Origin: Roseiarcus sp963748545
Lineage (GTDB): Bacteria; Pseudomonadota; Alphaproteobacteria; Rhizobiales; Beijerinckiaceae
Direction: 5' to 3'
NCBI GenBank assembly: GCA_963748545.1
Contig: CAVVJO010000035.1
Coordinates: 248,001 to 312,000 of the forward strand
DNA length: 64,000 nt
The notes beneath the pieces are model-generated. The model made no database searches, was not told the origin of the DNA, and was given only the letters and a program-made list of their open reading frames with translations. Shown one piece after another: positions 54,980-64,000 of this stretch. Every line of letters begins with the position of its first letter. Position 1 is the first letter of the stretch. The position numbers and the translations under genes are program-made.

Positions 54980-55132
54980 GTCCTGCGTGTTTGGTTGCCG
55001 TCCCCACCGCCACGATGCGCCGCAGAGACGGGAGTCCGCAAGACCGCGCCGACAAAAAGTCAGACAAATGCGACTAAGCCTCTTATAACCATATCCTTTC
55101 TTAAAATGATTTCTTTCCGAGGCGAAGTCGGT

Positions 55133-56118
55133 TCAACCGTCCCGGGGAGCCGCGGCCCTTCGCAGGCGATCGTTGATCGCCGCGCCAAGCCCGCGCGCAG
55201 GGATCGGCGCCACGGCGATCATGGGCGCGCCAGAGGCGTCGAGCGTACGCAAATGAGCGAATAGGTTCGCCGCCGCCTCGACGAGATCGCCCGACGCCGA
55301 CAGGTCGAGACGGGCCCGCGACGGCGATCCGGCCAGCACGCCGCCGAAATCGAGCGCCGCCTCGTCGGGCCCGGTCGTCGCCGCCACGAGTCGCAGCCGC
55401 GCGTTCGGCGCGTAGTGTGAGGCGAGCTGTCCGGGCGCATTCGGAGCGCTCTGCGCCGTGACAGCGGTTGCGATCCGGCGCCCAAGCGCCGCCTCGATCG
55501 TCTCCTGAGGCGCCGCCCCTTGTCGCAGCAGCGTCGGCTCGCCGCCGAGGCAGGCGACGATGGTCGAACTCGAGGCCATGTCGCGAAGGCCCCGCGTCGA
55601 GGATCCAGTCAATCCGGCCATCGAGGTCGACGAGGACGTGATCGGCCGTCGTGGGGCTGACGTGACCCGATCGGTTGGCGGAAGGGGCCGCCAGCGGCCG
55701 CCCCGCCGCTTCGATCAGGGCTCGGGCGACCGGATGATCGGGCGCGCGGACCGCGAGCGAGTTCGAGCCCCGCCCGGGCCAGCAGGCTGACCCGACACCC
55801 CCGTTCGACCGGCAGCACCAGCGTCAGCGGCCCGGGCCAGAAGGCGCGCGCCAGCCGCTCGGCATCGGCGTCGAACCGCGCAAGCGAGCGCGCCGATTCG
55901 ACGCCCGACACGTGCGCGATCAGCGGATTGAAGGCTGGCCGGCCCTTCGCGGCGTAGATCGAGGCGACCGCGCTGTCCGAGGTCGCGTCGGCCGCGAGCC
56001 CGTAGACGGTCTCGGTCGGCATCGCGACGAGACCGCCGTCGCGCAGGCAGGCCGCGGCGGCGGCGATCGCGGCGGGCGTCGCCGGGACCCGGCGCGTCGT
56101 TCGGCGTTGAGCGGGCAC
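55133..56118 (-). CDS. Threonylcarbamoyl-AMP synthase, Sua5 type (two frameshifts)
   Basis: Predicted 327 residues. The YrdC domain has LRDGGLVAMPTETVYGLAADATSD, AAKGRPAFNPLIAHV and FWPGPLTLVLP; then, after breaks, GRPLAAPSANRSGHVSPTTADHV, STIVACLGGEPTLLRQGA, and a Sua5 C-terminal domain (GQLASHYAPNARLRLV). It makes the intermediate for t6A on tRNA. Breaks: near 55756 (one A too many) and near 55571 (one T too many). Two indels in an essential gene point to sequence error. The start GTG 56118 follows AGGAAG. Confidence 0.88.
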
Positions 56119-56227
56119 GTGAGCTTCCTGTCGCGCAGTCGCAAGAATATCGTCTATGTTTAAACGGTTTCGCCTTTGATCTATCAAGCCGGCGCGTTGA
56201 AGCCGAGACCTAAGCGGAGGAGCCCTC

Positions 56228-58018
56228 ATGACCTATCGATCCCCGGTCGCCGACATCCTGTTCTCCCTCAAGGCCGTGGCGGGTCTGCCGGAGCTGATCG
56301 GGGAGAGGCTGGACGGGGAATTCGACTGGGAGACGATCGCCTCCGTCGTCTCGGAGGCCGGGCGTTTCGCGACCGAGGAGATCGCGCCCCTCAACCGGAC
56401 GGCCGACACGGTCGGCGCGACTTACCAGAACGGCGCCGTGACGACGCCTCCGGGGTTCGCCGACGCCTATCGCCGCTGGGCGGAGGCGGGCTGGGGAGGC
56501 GTGTCGGCGCCGGCCGAGTTCGGCGGCATGGGGCTGCCCCACCTCGTCAACGTCGCCTGCACCGAAATCTGGAACGGCGCCTCGATGGCCTTCGCGCTCT
56601 GCCCGCTGCTCACCGAAGGCGCGATCGGCGCGCTGAAGACGTATGGCTCCAGCGAGCTGCTCGACACCTATCTCGAGGCGATGGTCTCCGGCCGCTGGAC
56701 CGGCACCATGAACCTGACCGAGCCGCAGGCCGGTTCCGACCTCAACGCCGTGCGGACGCGCGCCGAGCGCGCCGGAGACGGAACCTACCGGCTGTTCGGC
56801 CAAAAAATCTTCATCACCTACGGCGAGCACGACATGGCCGAGAACATCGTCCATCTCGTGCTCGCCCGTCTGCCCGGCGCGCCCGCCGGCACGCGCGGGC
56901 TTTCGCTGTTCCTCGCCCCGAAATTCCTGGTGAATCCAGACAGCGGTCTCGGCGCCCGCAACGACCTGCGCTGCGCCAGCATCGAACACAAGCTCGGCAT
57001 CCACGGCTCGCCAACCTGCGTCATGATCTACGGCGAGAGCGAGGGCGCGAAGGCCTGGCTGGTCGGCGAGGAGAACCGCGGCCTCGCCGCCATGTTCGTC
57101 ATGATGAACGCGGCGCGCCTCGCGGTCGGGACGCAAGGCGTCGCGATCGCCGAGCGCGCCTACCAGCAGGCGCTCGCCTTCGCACGCGACCGCCGGCAGG
57201 GCCGCAGCGCCAAGGGCGGCGACGCGATGGCGCCGATCATCGAGCACCCGGACGTGCAGCGAATGCTGATGACCATGAAGGCCTCCGTGCACGCAGCGCG
57301 CGGCATCTGCCACCTGACCGCCGCCGCGCTGGACCTCGCGAGCCATGGACGGACCGAGGAGGAGCGCGCGGCAGGCGCCAATCGCGCAGCGTTGCTGACG
57401 CCGATCGCCAAAGCCTTCTCGACCGACCTCGGCGATGAAGCGGCTTCTCTCGGCGTCCAGATTCATGGCGGAATGGGCTTCATCGAGGAGACGGGCGCCG
57501 CGCAGCACATGCGCGATTCCCGCATCGCCGCGATTTACGAAGGCGCCAACGGCATTCACGGCGTCGACCTCGTGCTGCGCAAGCTCCCGCTCGCCGGGGG
57601 CGCGACGGTTCGAAACGAAATCGGATGGATCCGCGATATCGCCCGGGCGGTGTCGGAGCACGGGGACGCGGGCTTCGGCGCCACGAGCGCGCGGCTGTCC
57701 GAGGCCGTAGAGGCGCTCGACGAGGCGACCCGCGCCATGCAGAAGTATCTCGCGGACGACGGAGAGTCGGCGCTCGCCGGCGCCTCGCCCTACTTGCGGC
57801 TGTTCGGGCTGACGCTGGGGGGCGCCTGCCTCGCCAAGGCGGGCCTCGCGGCGGCGGAACTCGCGGCGAACGGCGACTCGAGCGAACTCGCCCGCGTGGC
57901 GCTGGCGCGCTTCTACGCCGAGAAGCTGCTGCCGGTGGCGCCGGGAATGAACCGCATCATCGCCTCGGGCGCGTCGTCGCTGCACGCTTACGATACCGTC
58001 CTGGCGGACGCGATATGA
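56228..58018 (+). CDS. Acyl-CoA dehydrogenase, DmdC-like
   Basis: 596-residue FAD enzyme of the long ACAD group with an extra C-terminal domain. MTYRSPVADILFSLKAVAGLPEL opens the family; MNLTEPQAGSDLNAVRTRAER, HKLGIHGSPTCVMIYGE and QIHGGMGFIEETGAAQHMRDSRIAAIYEGANGIHGVDLV are the flavin and active-site regions. Related to 3-methylmercaptopropionyl-CoA dehydrogenases, but many such proteins act on other acyl-CoAs. A downstream enoyl-CoA hydratase overlaps by four bases, indicating a beta-oxidation pair. Confidence 0.92.
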   Translation: MTYRSPVADILFSLKAVAGLPELIGERLDGEFDWETIASVVSEAGRFATEEIAPLNRTADTVGATYQNGAVTTPPGFADAYRRWAEAGWGGVSAPAEFGGMGLPHLVNVACTEIWNGASMAFALCPLLTEGAIGALKTYGSSELLDTYLEAMVSGRWTGTMNLTEPQAGSDLNAVRTRAERAGDGTYRLFGQKIFITYGEHDMAENIVHLVLARLPGAPAGTRGLSLFLAPKFLVNPDSGLGARNDLRCASIEHKLGIHGSPTCVMIYGESEGAKAWLVGEENRGLAAMFVMMNAARLAVGTQGVAIAERAYQQALAFARDRRQGRSAKGGDAMAPIIEHPDVQRMLMTMKASVHAARGICHLTAAALDLASHGRTEEERAAGANRAALLTPIAKAFSTDLGDEAASLGVQIHGGMGFIEETGAAQHMRDSRIAAIYEGANGIHGVDLVLRKLPLAGGATVRNEIGWIRDIARAVSEHGDAGFGATSARLSEAVEALDEATRAMQKYLADDGESALAGASPYLRLFGLTLGGACLAKAGLAAAELAANGDSSELARVALARFYAEKLLPVAPGMNRIIASGASSLHAYDTVLADAI

Positions 58019-58776
58019 GCGCGGGCGTCGAGGTTTTCCGCGAAGGGGCGGTTCTGGTCGCGGCCTTCGCGAGACCCGAAAAGAAGAACGCCATCACGGG
58101 CGCCATGTACGAGGCGCTGATTGGAGCGATGGACGAAGCGGCGCGCGATGCGGACGTGGGCGCGCTCGTGCTCGCCGGGCGCGGCGGCGTTTTCACCGCC
58201 GGCAACGACATCGCCGACTTCCTCGCGGTCGCCGCCAGCGGCGGGCGGCATGGCCAGGTCTTCCCGGCCTCCCGCTTCGTCACCCGGCTCGCCGATTTCG
58301 AAAAGCCACTGGTCGCCGCCGTCGACGGTCTGGCCGTCGGCGTTGGGACGACGCTTTGCTTCCATTGCGACCTTGTCTATGCGTCCCCGGCCGCCCGGTT
58401 CCATATGCCGTTCGTCAATCTCGGCCTCGTTCCCGAGGCCGGGTCGTCGCTGCTTGCGCCGCAACGTTTCGGCCGGGCCAAGGCGGCGGAGCTCCTCATG
58501 CTCGCCGAACCGTTCGACGCCGAGTTGGCCCTAGCGCTCGGTTTCGTCAACACGATCGTTCCGGCGGACGCGCTTCTCGCCCACGCGGTCGGTAAAGCGG
58601 CGGCGCTCGCTGCCAAACCGCGCGCGGCGCTCCTCACCACCCGCCGGCTCCTGCGCGGCGACCTCGGCGGGCTCAAGGCCCGGATCGCCGAGGAGGGCGA
58701 GGCTTTCGCCGCCGCGCTCGCGTCGCCCGAGGCCCGCGCCGCGTTCATGGCCTTCATGGCGCAGGGCCGGAAATAA
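58015..58776 (+). CDS. Enoyl-CoA hydratase/isomerase family protein
   Basis: 253-residue crotonase-fold protein. FARPEKKNAITGAMYEAL, the oxyanion region AGRGGVFTAGNDIADFL, and AAVDGLAVGVGTTLCFHCDLVYA, then FVNLGLVPEAGSSLLAPQRFG with a catalytic-type Glu. It probably hydrates or isomerises the product of the preceding dehydrogenase. ATGA overlap with that gene. Confidence 0.92.
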   Translation: MSAGVEVFREGAVLVAAFARPEKKNAITGAMYEALIGAMDEAARDADVGALVLAGRGGVFTAGNDIADFLAVAASGGRHGQVFPASRFVTRLADFEKPLVAAVDGLAVGVGTTLCFHCDLVYASPAARFHMPFVNLGLVPEAGSSLLAPQRFGRAKAAELLMLAEPFDAELALALGFVNTIVPADALLAHAVGKAAALAAKPRAALLTTRRLLRGDLGGLKARIAEEGEAFAAALASPEARAAFMAFMAQGRK

Positions 58777-58780
58777 AGGG

Positions 58781-59233
58781 TCAGCCGCCGTAACGGTTGG
58801 CGAGATCGGATGTGAGCCTCGCGGTCTCCGCGAGATCGCGTTCGATGATCGCGGCGGCGGAAGGTCCGCATGCGCGATAGCTCGTGGCGTAGTCCTGAAA
58901 GCTCCTGTTGTAGGCCCCGGCGAGTTGATCGCGGCGCTGCGCGTCGTTGGGCTCGACGGCGAGGAGCGCCGCCATCTTCGCCCGGAACTCGGCGCTGTCG
59001 CCCTGACCACAGAGATCGCGCAGGTAGGCGAGCGCGCCCATCAGTTCGGCGAGCCGGATCAATTGCGGCTCGTAGGGGGGTGGAGGCGTCGGCGTGGTCA
59101 GGGCCGGCGGCGTCGAGCTCGGCGCCGACGGAGCGGCGGCGGCCTTCGGCGCGGGCGCCGCCGCGGCGCTCGCAAGGTCCGCTCGCGCCACGACCATCGC
59201 CAAGGCGAGACTGAGCGCCGCCGCGCGCTTCAC
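58781..59233 (-). CDS. TIGR02301 family secreted protein
   Basis: 150 residues. A signal peptide (ALSLALAMVVARADLASA), an Ala/Pro/Thr linker, then the conserved part YEPQLIRLAELMGALAYLRDLCGQGDSAEFRAKMAALL and YNRSFQDYATSYRACGPSA. Two conserved Cys (about residues 77 and 122) probably pair. The family is restricted to Alphaproteobacteria and uncharacterised. The GTG at 59233 overlaps the stop of the NUDIX gene by four bases. Confidence 0.87.
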   Translation of the reverse strand: MKRAAALSLALAMVVARADLASAAAAPAPKAAAAPSAPSSTPPALTTPTPPPPYEPQLIRLAELMGALAYLRDLCGQGDSAEFRAKMAALLAVEPNDAQRRDQLAGAYNRSFQDYATSYRACGPSAAAIIERDLAETARLTSDLANRYGG

Positions 59234-59683
59234 CGGCTTGCGCTTTCGATGCGCCTGGCCGCGGCGATCACCTCCGAAAGCTCCGGAGTCGTGAGCAGGG
59301 AGGCCGAACGCTCGGGCTCGATCCAGGCGACGGCGTCGATTTCCTCGCTGACGCGCGCCTCGCCGCGGGTCCAGCGGCCGACGAACGACGCAATGACGAA
59401 ATGCGCCCGCACCCGCCCGCGCTCCCGAACGATCGGCTCGATATGCCGGTTGAAGCCGACGATCTCGCATTCGACGCCGACTTCTTCATAGAGTTCGCGC
59501 GCAGCCGCCTCGACCAAAGTCTCGCCGACTTCGACTACCCCGCCCGGCAGCGAGAATTCGGCCGGCCATCGGCGGCCGCGCCCGGCGTCCGATGAGCACC
59601 CGACCCTCGCGGAAGACGGCGACCGACACGGCGAGGATTGGTCGGGGGGGATAAAGCCGGTCCTCGGGCCCGTCCTCAGCCAT
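59230..59683 (-). CDS. NUDIX hydrolase (frameshifted)
   Basis: Predicted 150 residues. MAEDGPEDRLYPPRPILAVSVAVFREGRVLIGRR, then one frame over FSLPGGVVEVGETLVEAAARELYEEVGV, which contains the Nudix box (G-x5-E-x7-REUxEExGU; it reads GVVEVGETLVEAAARELYEEVGV). The break is near 59555-59558, where GAATTC should read GATTC. ADP-ribose or ADP-sugar hydrolase-like; substrate open. Coupled to the TIGR02301 gene by a four-base overlap. Confidence 0.88.
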
Positions 59684-59914
59684 ATTCGGGCCCCTCGAGC
59701 GCATCGGCGGCCGGGGCGATCCGCGCACGGTCGAACCGCTGGGGTGCGCGCGACGGACGGGCGACGAGAGAGGACGTCATGGATTTCCGCCGGCAAGCAT
59801 CGTCCATCTGCATACCACGAAGCGAGGGCGCCGCGAGACCCGGACGCTCTTGTCACCGCGGCGCCCGCCTGTCACCTTGGCGCGGAATTTTCCTCCGGCG
59901 ACAGGCGTTTTCCC

Positions 59915-60496
59915 ATGGCCATGCTCGTGTTCGGCCTCCTGATCTTTCTCGGGCTTCATTCGACCCGCATCTTTGCCGAAGGCGGACGAGGCCGCGCCAT
60001 CGCCCGGCTCGGCGAAGGGCCGTGGAAGGGCGTCTACAGCCTCTTATCGTTGGCCGGATTCGTGATGATCGTCTGGGGCTTCGGGCAGGCGCGCTGGGCC
60101 GCGCCAATGATCTGGGGCCCGCCGGTCTGGACGCGCCATATCGCCCTGCTTCTTATGTTGTTCAGCCTGATTCTGCTGGCCGCCTACGGCCTCAAGACGA
60201 GCCACATCGCGGTCGCGGTCCATCACCCGATGCTGTGGGCCGTGATCGTCTGGTCCGTCGCCCATCTCCTCGCCAACGGCTCGGCGGCGGACGTCGTGCT
60301 GTTCGGCGCGTTCCTCGCCTGGGGGCTTCTGGACCTGTCGAGCAACTACGCCCGCGATCGGGAGAAGGCGATCGTCTATCCCGCGCCGAACTGGGGCGCG
60401 ACGGCCGGGGCGATCGTCGTCGGCGTGGTCCTTTGGATCGTCCTGCTTGGCGGGCTCCATCGCTGGCTGTTCGGCGTTTCGCCGCTCGCGATGTAG
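59915..60496 (+). CDS. NnrU family membrane protein
   Basis: 193 residues, about five hydrophobic segments. MAMLVFGLLIFLGLHSTRIF is the conserved first helix; WKGVYSLLSLAGFVMIVWGF, HPMLWAVIVWSVAHLLANG and YPAPNWGATAGAIVVG follow. NnrU is linked to nitric-oxide metabolism in denitrifiers and related to the methyltransferase-like membrane fold, but no nir/nor gene is nearby. The ATG at 59915 matches the family N-terminus. Confidence 0.9.
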   Translation: MAMLVFGLLIFLGLHSTRIFAEGGRGRAIARLGEGPWKGVYSLLSLAGFVMIVWGFGQARWAAPMIWGPPVWTRHIALLLMLFSLILLAAYGLKTSHIAVAVHHPMLWAVIVWSVAHLLANGSAADVVLFGAFLAWGLLDLSSNYARDREKAIVYPAPNWGATAGAIVVGVVLWIVLLGGLHRWLFGVSPLAM

Positions 60497-60607
60497 CCAG
60501 GGCGACGCTTCGAACGACCAAAGATTGAATTGGCGCGGCGGCGCGCCCATACTGGCATGCCAGCGCGCCGTCCGAACGCGATGCGGCCCGCGAGGAAAGG
60601 TTCGACC

Positions 60608-62439
60608 ATGGCAGACAATCTCGAAACCGGCGCCCCAAGGCCGGCGATGCGGGCAAGGCGAAGCGCCTCCGTTCGCGCCTGTGGTTCGACAACCCCGACA
60701 ATCCCGGAATGACGGCGCTCTATCTCGAGCGCTATCTCAATTTCGGCCTCACGCCCGCCGAACTGCGGTCGGGCAAGCCGATCATCGGCATCGCTCAGAC
60801 AGGCTCGGATCTCTCGCCCTGCAATCGGCACCATCTCGACCTCGCCAAACGCGTGCGTGACGGCATCGTGGCGGCGGGGGGCGTGCCGTTCGAGTTTCCG
60901 GTCCATCCGATCCAGGAGACCGGCAAACGGCCGACCGCGGCGCTCGACCGCAATCTCGCCTATCTCGGGCTGGTCGAGATCTTGATGGGCTATTTCCTCG
61001 ACGGCGTGGTGCTGACGACCGGCTGCGACAAGACGACTCCGGCCTGCATCATGGCGGCGGCGACGGTGAACATTCCCGCGATCGTGCTCTCGGGCGGCCC
61101 GATGCTGAACGGCTGGCGCCACGGCGAACGGACCGGGTCCGGCACCATCGTCTGGCAGGCGCGATCGGACCTCGCCGAAGGCAAGATCGACTACGAGGAG
61201 TTCATGGCGCTGGTCACGTCCTCGGCGCCGTCGATCGGGCACTGCAACACCATGGGGACCGCCTCGACCATGAACGCGCTCGCCGAAGCGCTCGGCATGA
61301 GCCTGCCCGGCTGCGCAGCGATCCCTGCGCCCTATCGCGAGCGCGGCCAGATTGCTTATGAAACCGGCCGCCGCATCGTCGAAATGGTTTGGGAGGACCT
61401 GAAGCCCTCGGACATCCTGACGCGCGAGGCGTTCGAGAACGCCATCGTTGTGAACAGCGCAATCGGCGGCTCGACCAACGCGCCGATCCACATCAACGCG
61501 ATCGCGCGCCATATCGGGGTGGCGCTGACCATCGACGACTGGGAGGCCGTCGGGCGCGAGGTTCCGCTCCTCGTCAACGTGCAGCCGGCCGGCAAATATC
61601 TCGGAGAGGAATTCTATCGCGCCGGCGGCGTGCCCGCGGTGGTGCACGAGCTGATGAAGCACAAGCTCGTGCGGGAGCAGGCGCTGACCGTCAACGGCCG
61701 CACGATCGGCGAGAACTGCGCAAAGAGCGTCGCCGGCGATCCGGACGTCATCTATCCGATCGGCGCGCCGATGAAGGAGGACGCGGGTTTTCTGGTGCTG
61801 AAGGGCAATCTGTTCGACGACGCGATCATGAAGACGAGCGTGATCGGCGACGAATTCCGCAAGCGGTTCCTGTCGGACCCGGACGACCCCGAGGCGTTCG
61901 AGGGCCGCGCGATCGTATTCGACGGCCCCGAGGATTATCACCACCGCATCGACGACCCGTCGCTCGAGATCGACGCCCATTCCATTCTGGTCATCCGCGG
62001 CACGGGGCCGATCGGCTATCCGGGCGGGGCGGAGGTGGTCAACATGCAGCCGCCCGCGGCGCTGATCAAAAAGGGCGTTCACGAACTCCCCTGCATCGGC
62101 GACGGACGGCAGTCCGGCACCTCGGGCTCGCCCTCGATCCTCAACGCCTCGCCCGAGGCCGCGGCGGGAGGGGGGCTTGCGCTCATCCGGACCGGCGATC
62201 GGGTGCGGATCGACCTCCGAAAGCGGCAGGCCAACATTCTCATTTCCGACGACGAACTGAACCTTCGCCGCGCCGATCTGCAAAAGCACGGGGGCTACGC
62301 CTATCCCAAGAGCCAGACGCCATGGCAGCAGATCCAGCGGGATATGGTGGCGCAGTTCGACGAGGGCATGGTGCTGAAGCCCGCGATCCCCTACCAGCGC
62401 CTCGCGCAGACAATGGGCGTACCGCGGGACAATCATTGA
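60608..62439 (+). CDS. IlvD/Edd family dehydratase, sugar-acid (xylonate/arabinonate) type (frameshifted near N-terminus)
   Basis: Predicted 610 residues. Iron-sulfur dehydratase: IIGIAQTGSDLSPCNRHHLDLA, VLTTGCDKTTPACIMAAATVNIPAIVLSGGPMLNGW, GHCNTMGTASTMNALAEALGMSLPGCAAIPAPYRERG, and the C-terminal GDGRQSGTSGSPSILNASPEAA. RLRSRLWFDNPDNPGMTALYLERYLNFG places it with Caulobacter-type XylD sugar-acid dehydratases rather than IlvD. AGGAAAGG precedes the ATG 60608; the frame breaks at 60631-60637, one base missing. Taken as ATG 60709, it would lose the conserved RSRLWFDNPDNPG segment. Confidence 0.9.
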
Positions 62440-62452
62440 CGGCGACGGCGCT

Positions 62453-62486
62453 CCGTATATACTGAAGGGGACTTGCGTATATACGG
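62453..62486. promoter_or_regulatory. vapBC operator-promoter with inverted repeat
   Basis: CCGTATATAC (62453-62462) and its exact complement GTATATACGG (62477-62486) are separated by 14 bases. Each arm also contains the palindrome GTATATAC. The right arm runs into the GGAGG ribosome site of vapB. This is the expected site for autorepression by the VapBC complex. Confidence 0.7.
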
Positions 62487-62495
62487 AGGCGCGTC

Positions 62496-62735
62496 ATGGG
62501 CATCAGCATCCGCGATCCGGAAGTGGCCGACCTCGCGCGCAGGCTCGCCGACCTCCGCGGGACCAACATGACGGAAGCCATCGCCCATGCGCTCAGGGCG
62601 GAACTCAAGCGCGAACGCGACAAGCGACCGCTTGGGGAGCGGCTCAGGCAACTTGCGGATGAAACGGTCGCGATGGCGGGACCAAACCTCCGCGAGGTCA
62701 CGAAGGAGGAGATCGACGACCTTTGGGGGCAGTGA
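62496..62735 (+). CDS. VapB-type antitoxin
   Basis: 79 residues: MGISIRDPEVADLARRLADLRGTNMTEAIAHALRAEL, a ribbon-helix-helix-like N-terminal DNA-binding part, then a charged helix and a C-terminal tail (REVTKEEIDDLWGQ) likely to occlude the toxin active site. It matches the PSK/Rv0623-type VapB family. GGAGG lies six bases upstream of the ATG. The stop overlaps the toxin start. Confidence 0.9.
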   Translation: MGISIRDPEVADLARRLADLRGTNMTEAIAHALRAELKRERDKRPLGERLRQLADETVAMAGPNLREVTKEEIDDLWGQ

Positions 62736-63130
62736 TTTTCATTGACACGTCGACGTTCGTCGCGGTGCTAGCAAATGAGCCCGACCGGGATCGTTTCATT
62801 GACGCGATCGAGGCGGCTGATCATCGAATAACGTCGCCTGTCGTTCGTTTGGAAACCTGTATCGTCCTGAGCAGCCGGTTGGATTTTCCCCCGCGGGCGG
62901 CCGCGGCCCAATTCGGTCGATTTCTTGAAGAGGCCGGGATCATGGAAGTCGAGGTCACAGGCGCCATCGGCATCGCCGCTGTCGCCTGTTTTGAGACCTT
63001 TGGCAAGGGACGCCATCCCGCCCGATTGAATTTTGCGGACTGTCTGAGCTATGCCTGCGCCAAGGTTCATGGCGCGACGCTCCTCTTCAAGGGCGACGAT
63101 TTTTCAAAGACGGACGTCAATGACGGGTAG
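62732..63130 (+). CDS. VapC-type PIN-domain toxin ribonuclease
   Basis: 132 residues. The PIN acidic residues are visible: Asp in IFIDTSTFVAVLANEP, Glu in SPVVRLETCIVLSSR, Asp in RHPARLNFADCLSYACAK, Asp in LLFKGDDFSKTDV. Substrates of VapC enzymes are usually tRNA or rRNA. GTG 62732 overlaps the vapB stop (GTGA) and gives the usual M-I-F-I-D-T-S start. The 3' end overlaps the GNAT gene by 11 bases. Confidence 0.93.
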   Translation: MIFIDTSTFVAVLANEPDRDRFIDAIEAADHRITSPVVRLETCIVLSSRLDFPPRAAAAQFGRFLEEAGIMEVEVTGAIGIAAVACFETFGKGRHPARLNFADCLSYACAKVHGATLLFKGDDFSKTDVNDG

Positions 63131-63866
63131 ACTTCAATCGGCGCCGAACCCTGAAGCGCTCCCTTCGGCGATCGGCCCCGAGGTCGAAGCGTATCCGGCC
63201 CCGCGCCCCCAGCGCGTGACGCTCGCCGGGCGCTGGGTGACGCTCGCGCCGCTCGACGCCCGCAAGCACGCCGTCTCGCTCTACGACGGCTCGAACGGAG
63301 CCCCGGATCGGGAACGGGTCTGGACCTACCTCGGCGACGGCCCTTACGCCAACCTGCAGGACTTTCGCGCGAGCATCGAAACCAAGGCGCGTTCCGAGGA
63401 TCCGCTGTTCTTCGCCGTCGTCGACAACGCCTCGGGCCGGGCCCTCGGCTACCAGACGTTGATGCGGTTCGACGCCGCCAATCGCGCCGTCGAGGTCGGC
63501 AACGTCATGTACACGCCGGCGCTGCAGCGCACCGCCGGCGCGACCGAGGCGCAGTACCTGTTTGCGAGCTACGTCTTCGACACGCTCGGCGTGCGACGCT
63601 ACGAGTGGAAGTGCAACGCCCTCAACGCGCCGTCGCGCCGCGCGGCGGAGCGCCTGGGTTTCACTTTCGAGGGCGTCTTCCGCCAGCACATGATCGTCAA
63701 GGGCCGCAGCCGCGACACCGCCTGGTACGCTATGCTGGACAGCGAGTGGCCCACCCGCAAGAGCGCCTTCGAGCGCTGGCTCCGGCTCGACAATTTCGAT
63801 GCCGAGGGCCGGCAGAAGGAAAGCCTCTCAACTCTCGCACCGCGCGGCGGCGCCGAAGCGCGTTAA
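63120..63866 (+). CDS. GNAT family acetyltransferase, RimJ/RimL-like
   Basis: 248 residues. VTLAGRWVTLAPLDARKHAVSLYDG opens a RimJ-like fold; ALGYQTLMRFDAANRAVEVGNVMYTPALQRTAGATEAQYL gives the acetyl-CoA region; YEWKCNALNAPSRRAAERLGFTFEGVFRQHMIVKGRSRDTAWYAML is the conserved C-terminal motif. Related proteins acetylate N-termini or small molecules; the substrate is unknown. The overlap with vapC may mean read-through translation. Confidence 0.9.
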   Translation: MTGRLQSAPNPEALPSAIGPEVEAYPAPRPQRVTLAGRWVTLAPLDARKHAVSLYDGSNGAPDRERVWTYLGDGPYANLQDFRASIETKARSEDPLFFAVVDNASGRALGYQTLMRFDAANRAVEVGNVMYTPALQRTAGATEAQYLFASYVFDTLGVRRYEWKCNALNAPSRRAAERLGFTFEGVFRQHMIVKGRSRDTAWYAMLDSEWPTRKSAFERWLRLDNFDAEGRQKESLSTLAPRGGAEAR

Positions 63867-64000
63867 GCCCCCGCCGGCCGGCGCAGATCCAGGGTCAGCG
63901 GGAACTCCGGATGGGGCGCCTCGGGCGGCGGCTCATACAGACCCGGCGAATGGCCCCTCGGCTCGAACCGCGCAAGACGGCGCGCCTCCGCCTCGTTGCT
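63863..64000 (-). CDS. 3' end of an unidentified gene (partial)
   Basis: 46 codons open to the window edge with a TAA stop at 63863-63865. The C-terminus reads RRLARFEPRGHSPGLYEPPP, then HPEFPLTLDLRRP. The composition is normal for a coding end, and the stop overlaps that of the convergent GNAT gene. I do not recognise the family from this fragment. Confidence 0.5.
   Translation of the reverse strand, partial: SNEAEARRLARFEPRGHSPGLYEPPPEAPHPEFPLTLDLRRPAGA

Noticed and set aside
62453..63130. vapBC as the edge of a defence island
   Set aside because: Only ordinary metabolic genes lie on the left and an acetyltransferase on the right; nothing else defence-related is visible.

Overview
The window looks like chromosome of a high-GC alphaproteobacterium of the order Hyphomicrobiales (Rhizobiales). 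This is inference from gene content and neighbourhoods: a split hisZ-hisG pair, rpiA/DUF2059/gor, rsfS-rlmH-envC-ctpA, a PodJ-like polar protein, DUF1127, TIGR02301, a pdxH/DnaJ/fabI neighbourhood, and three enzymes of the ethylmalonyl-CoA pathway. A methylotroph or a relative in Beijerinckiaceae/Methylocystaceae would fit, but no C1 oxidation gene is present. No phage, insertion sequence, CRISPR array or integrative element is visible. The content is mostly housekeeping.

Layout. 1-4 kb: a DUF3772 mechanosensitive channel and hisZ-hisG. 4-11 kb: an amino-sugar locus (SIS protein, GntR/UTRA regulator, ROK kinase, two ABC permeases, binding protein, and divergent nagA). 11-14 kb: gor, DUF2059, rpiA. 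14-21 kb: ccr and ecm, divergent around a palindrome; two small membrane paralogs resembling the Pycsar effector domain; a transporter remnant; an isochorismatase-like protein; mesaconyl-CoA hydratase; YggT; tRNA-Ala. 21-28 kb: quinone oxidoreductase, rsfS, rlmH, envC, two tandem ctpA paralogs and a secreted hypothetical protein. 28-35 kb: PodJ-like protein, MerR, cmk, MFS carrier, and an intergenic stretch with an old direct repeat. 35-45 kb: uracil-DNA glycosylase, YpfJ-type metallopeptidase, choloylglycine hydrolase-like protein, aldo/keto reductase, carotenoid oxygenase, a radical SAM protein behind a LexA-type box, DUF1127, a MocR regulator, PRC-barrel, truA. 45-54 kb: nadE, DUF1330, fabI, a DnaJ-family co-chaperone, pdxH, tam, a candidate small RNA, an oxidoreductase, two small proteins, tRNA-Thr. 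54-64 kb: LysR, tsaC/sua5-type gene, acyl-CoA dehydrogenase plus enoyl-CoA hydratase, TIGR02301, NUDIX, NnrU, a xylonate-type dehydratase, vapBC, GNAT, and the end of one more gene.

How genes work together. The ccr, ecm and mesaconyl-CoA hydratase products supply three steps of acetyl-CoA assimilation. The 4-11 kb locus would import an amino sugar or its derivative, phosphorylate and deacetylate it, but it has no transporter ATPase. EnvC and the two CtpA proteases point to control of cell-wall cleavage.

Caveat. At least ten recognisable genes are broken by single-base indels (eleven events). All nine insertions duplicate a neighbouring base. This is the signature of homopolymer sequencing error, so I annotate these as whole genes with the break marked. 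I do not see a clear new multi-gene system. The best leads are the tandem Pycsar-effector-like proteins without a cyclase, the ccr/ecm palindrome, the LexA box before the radical SAM gene, the small RNA candidate, and the repeats at 34.2 and 53.3 kb.
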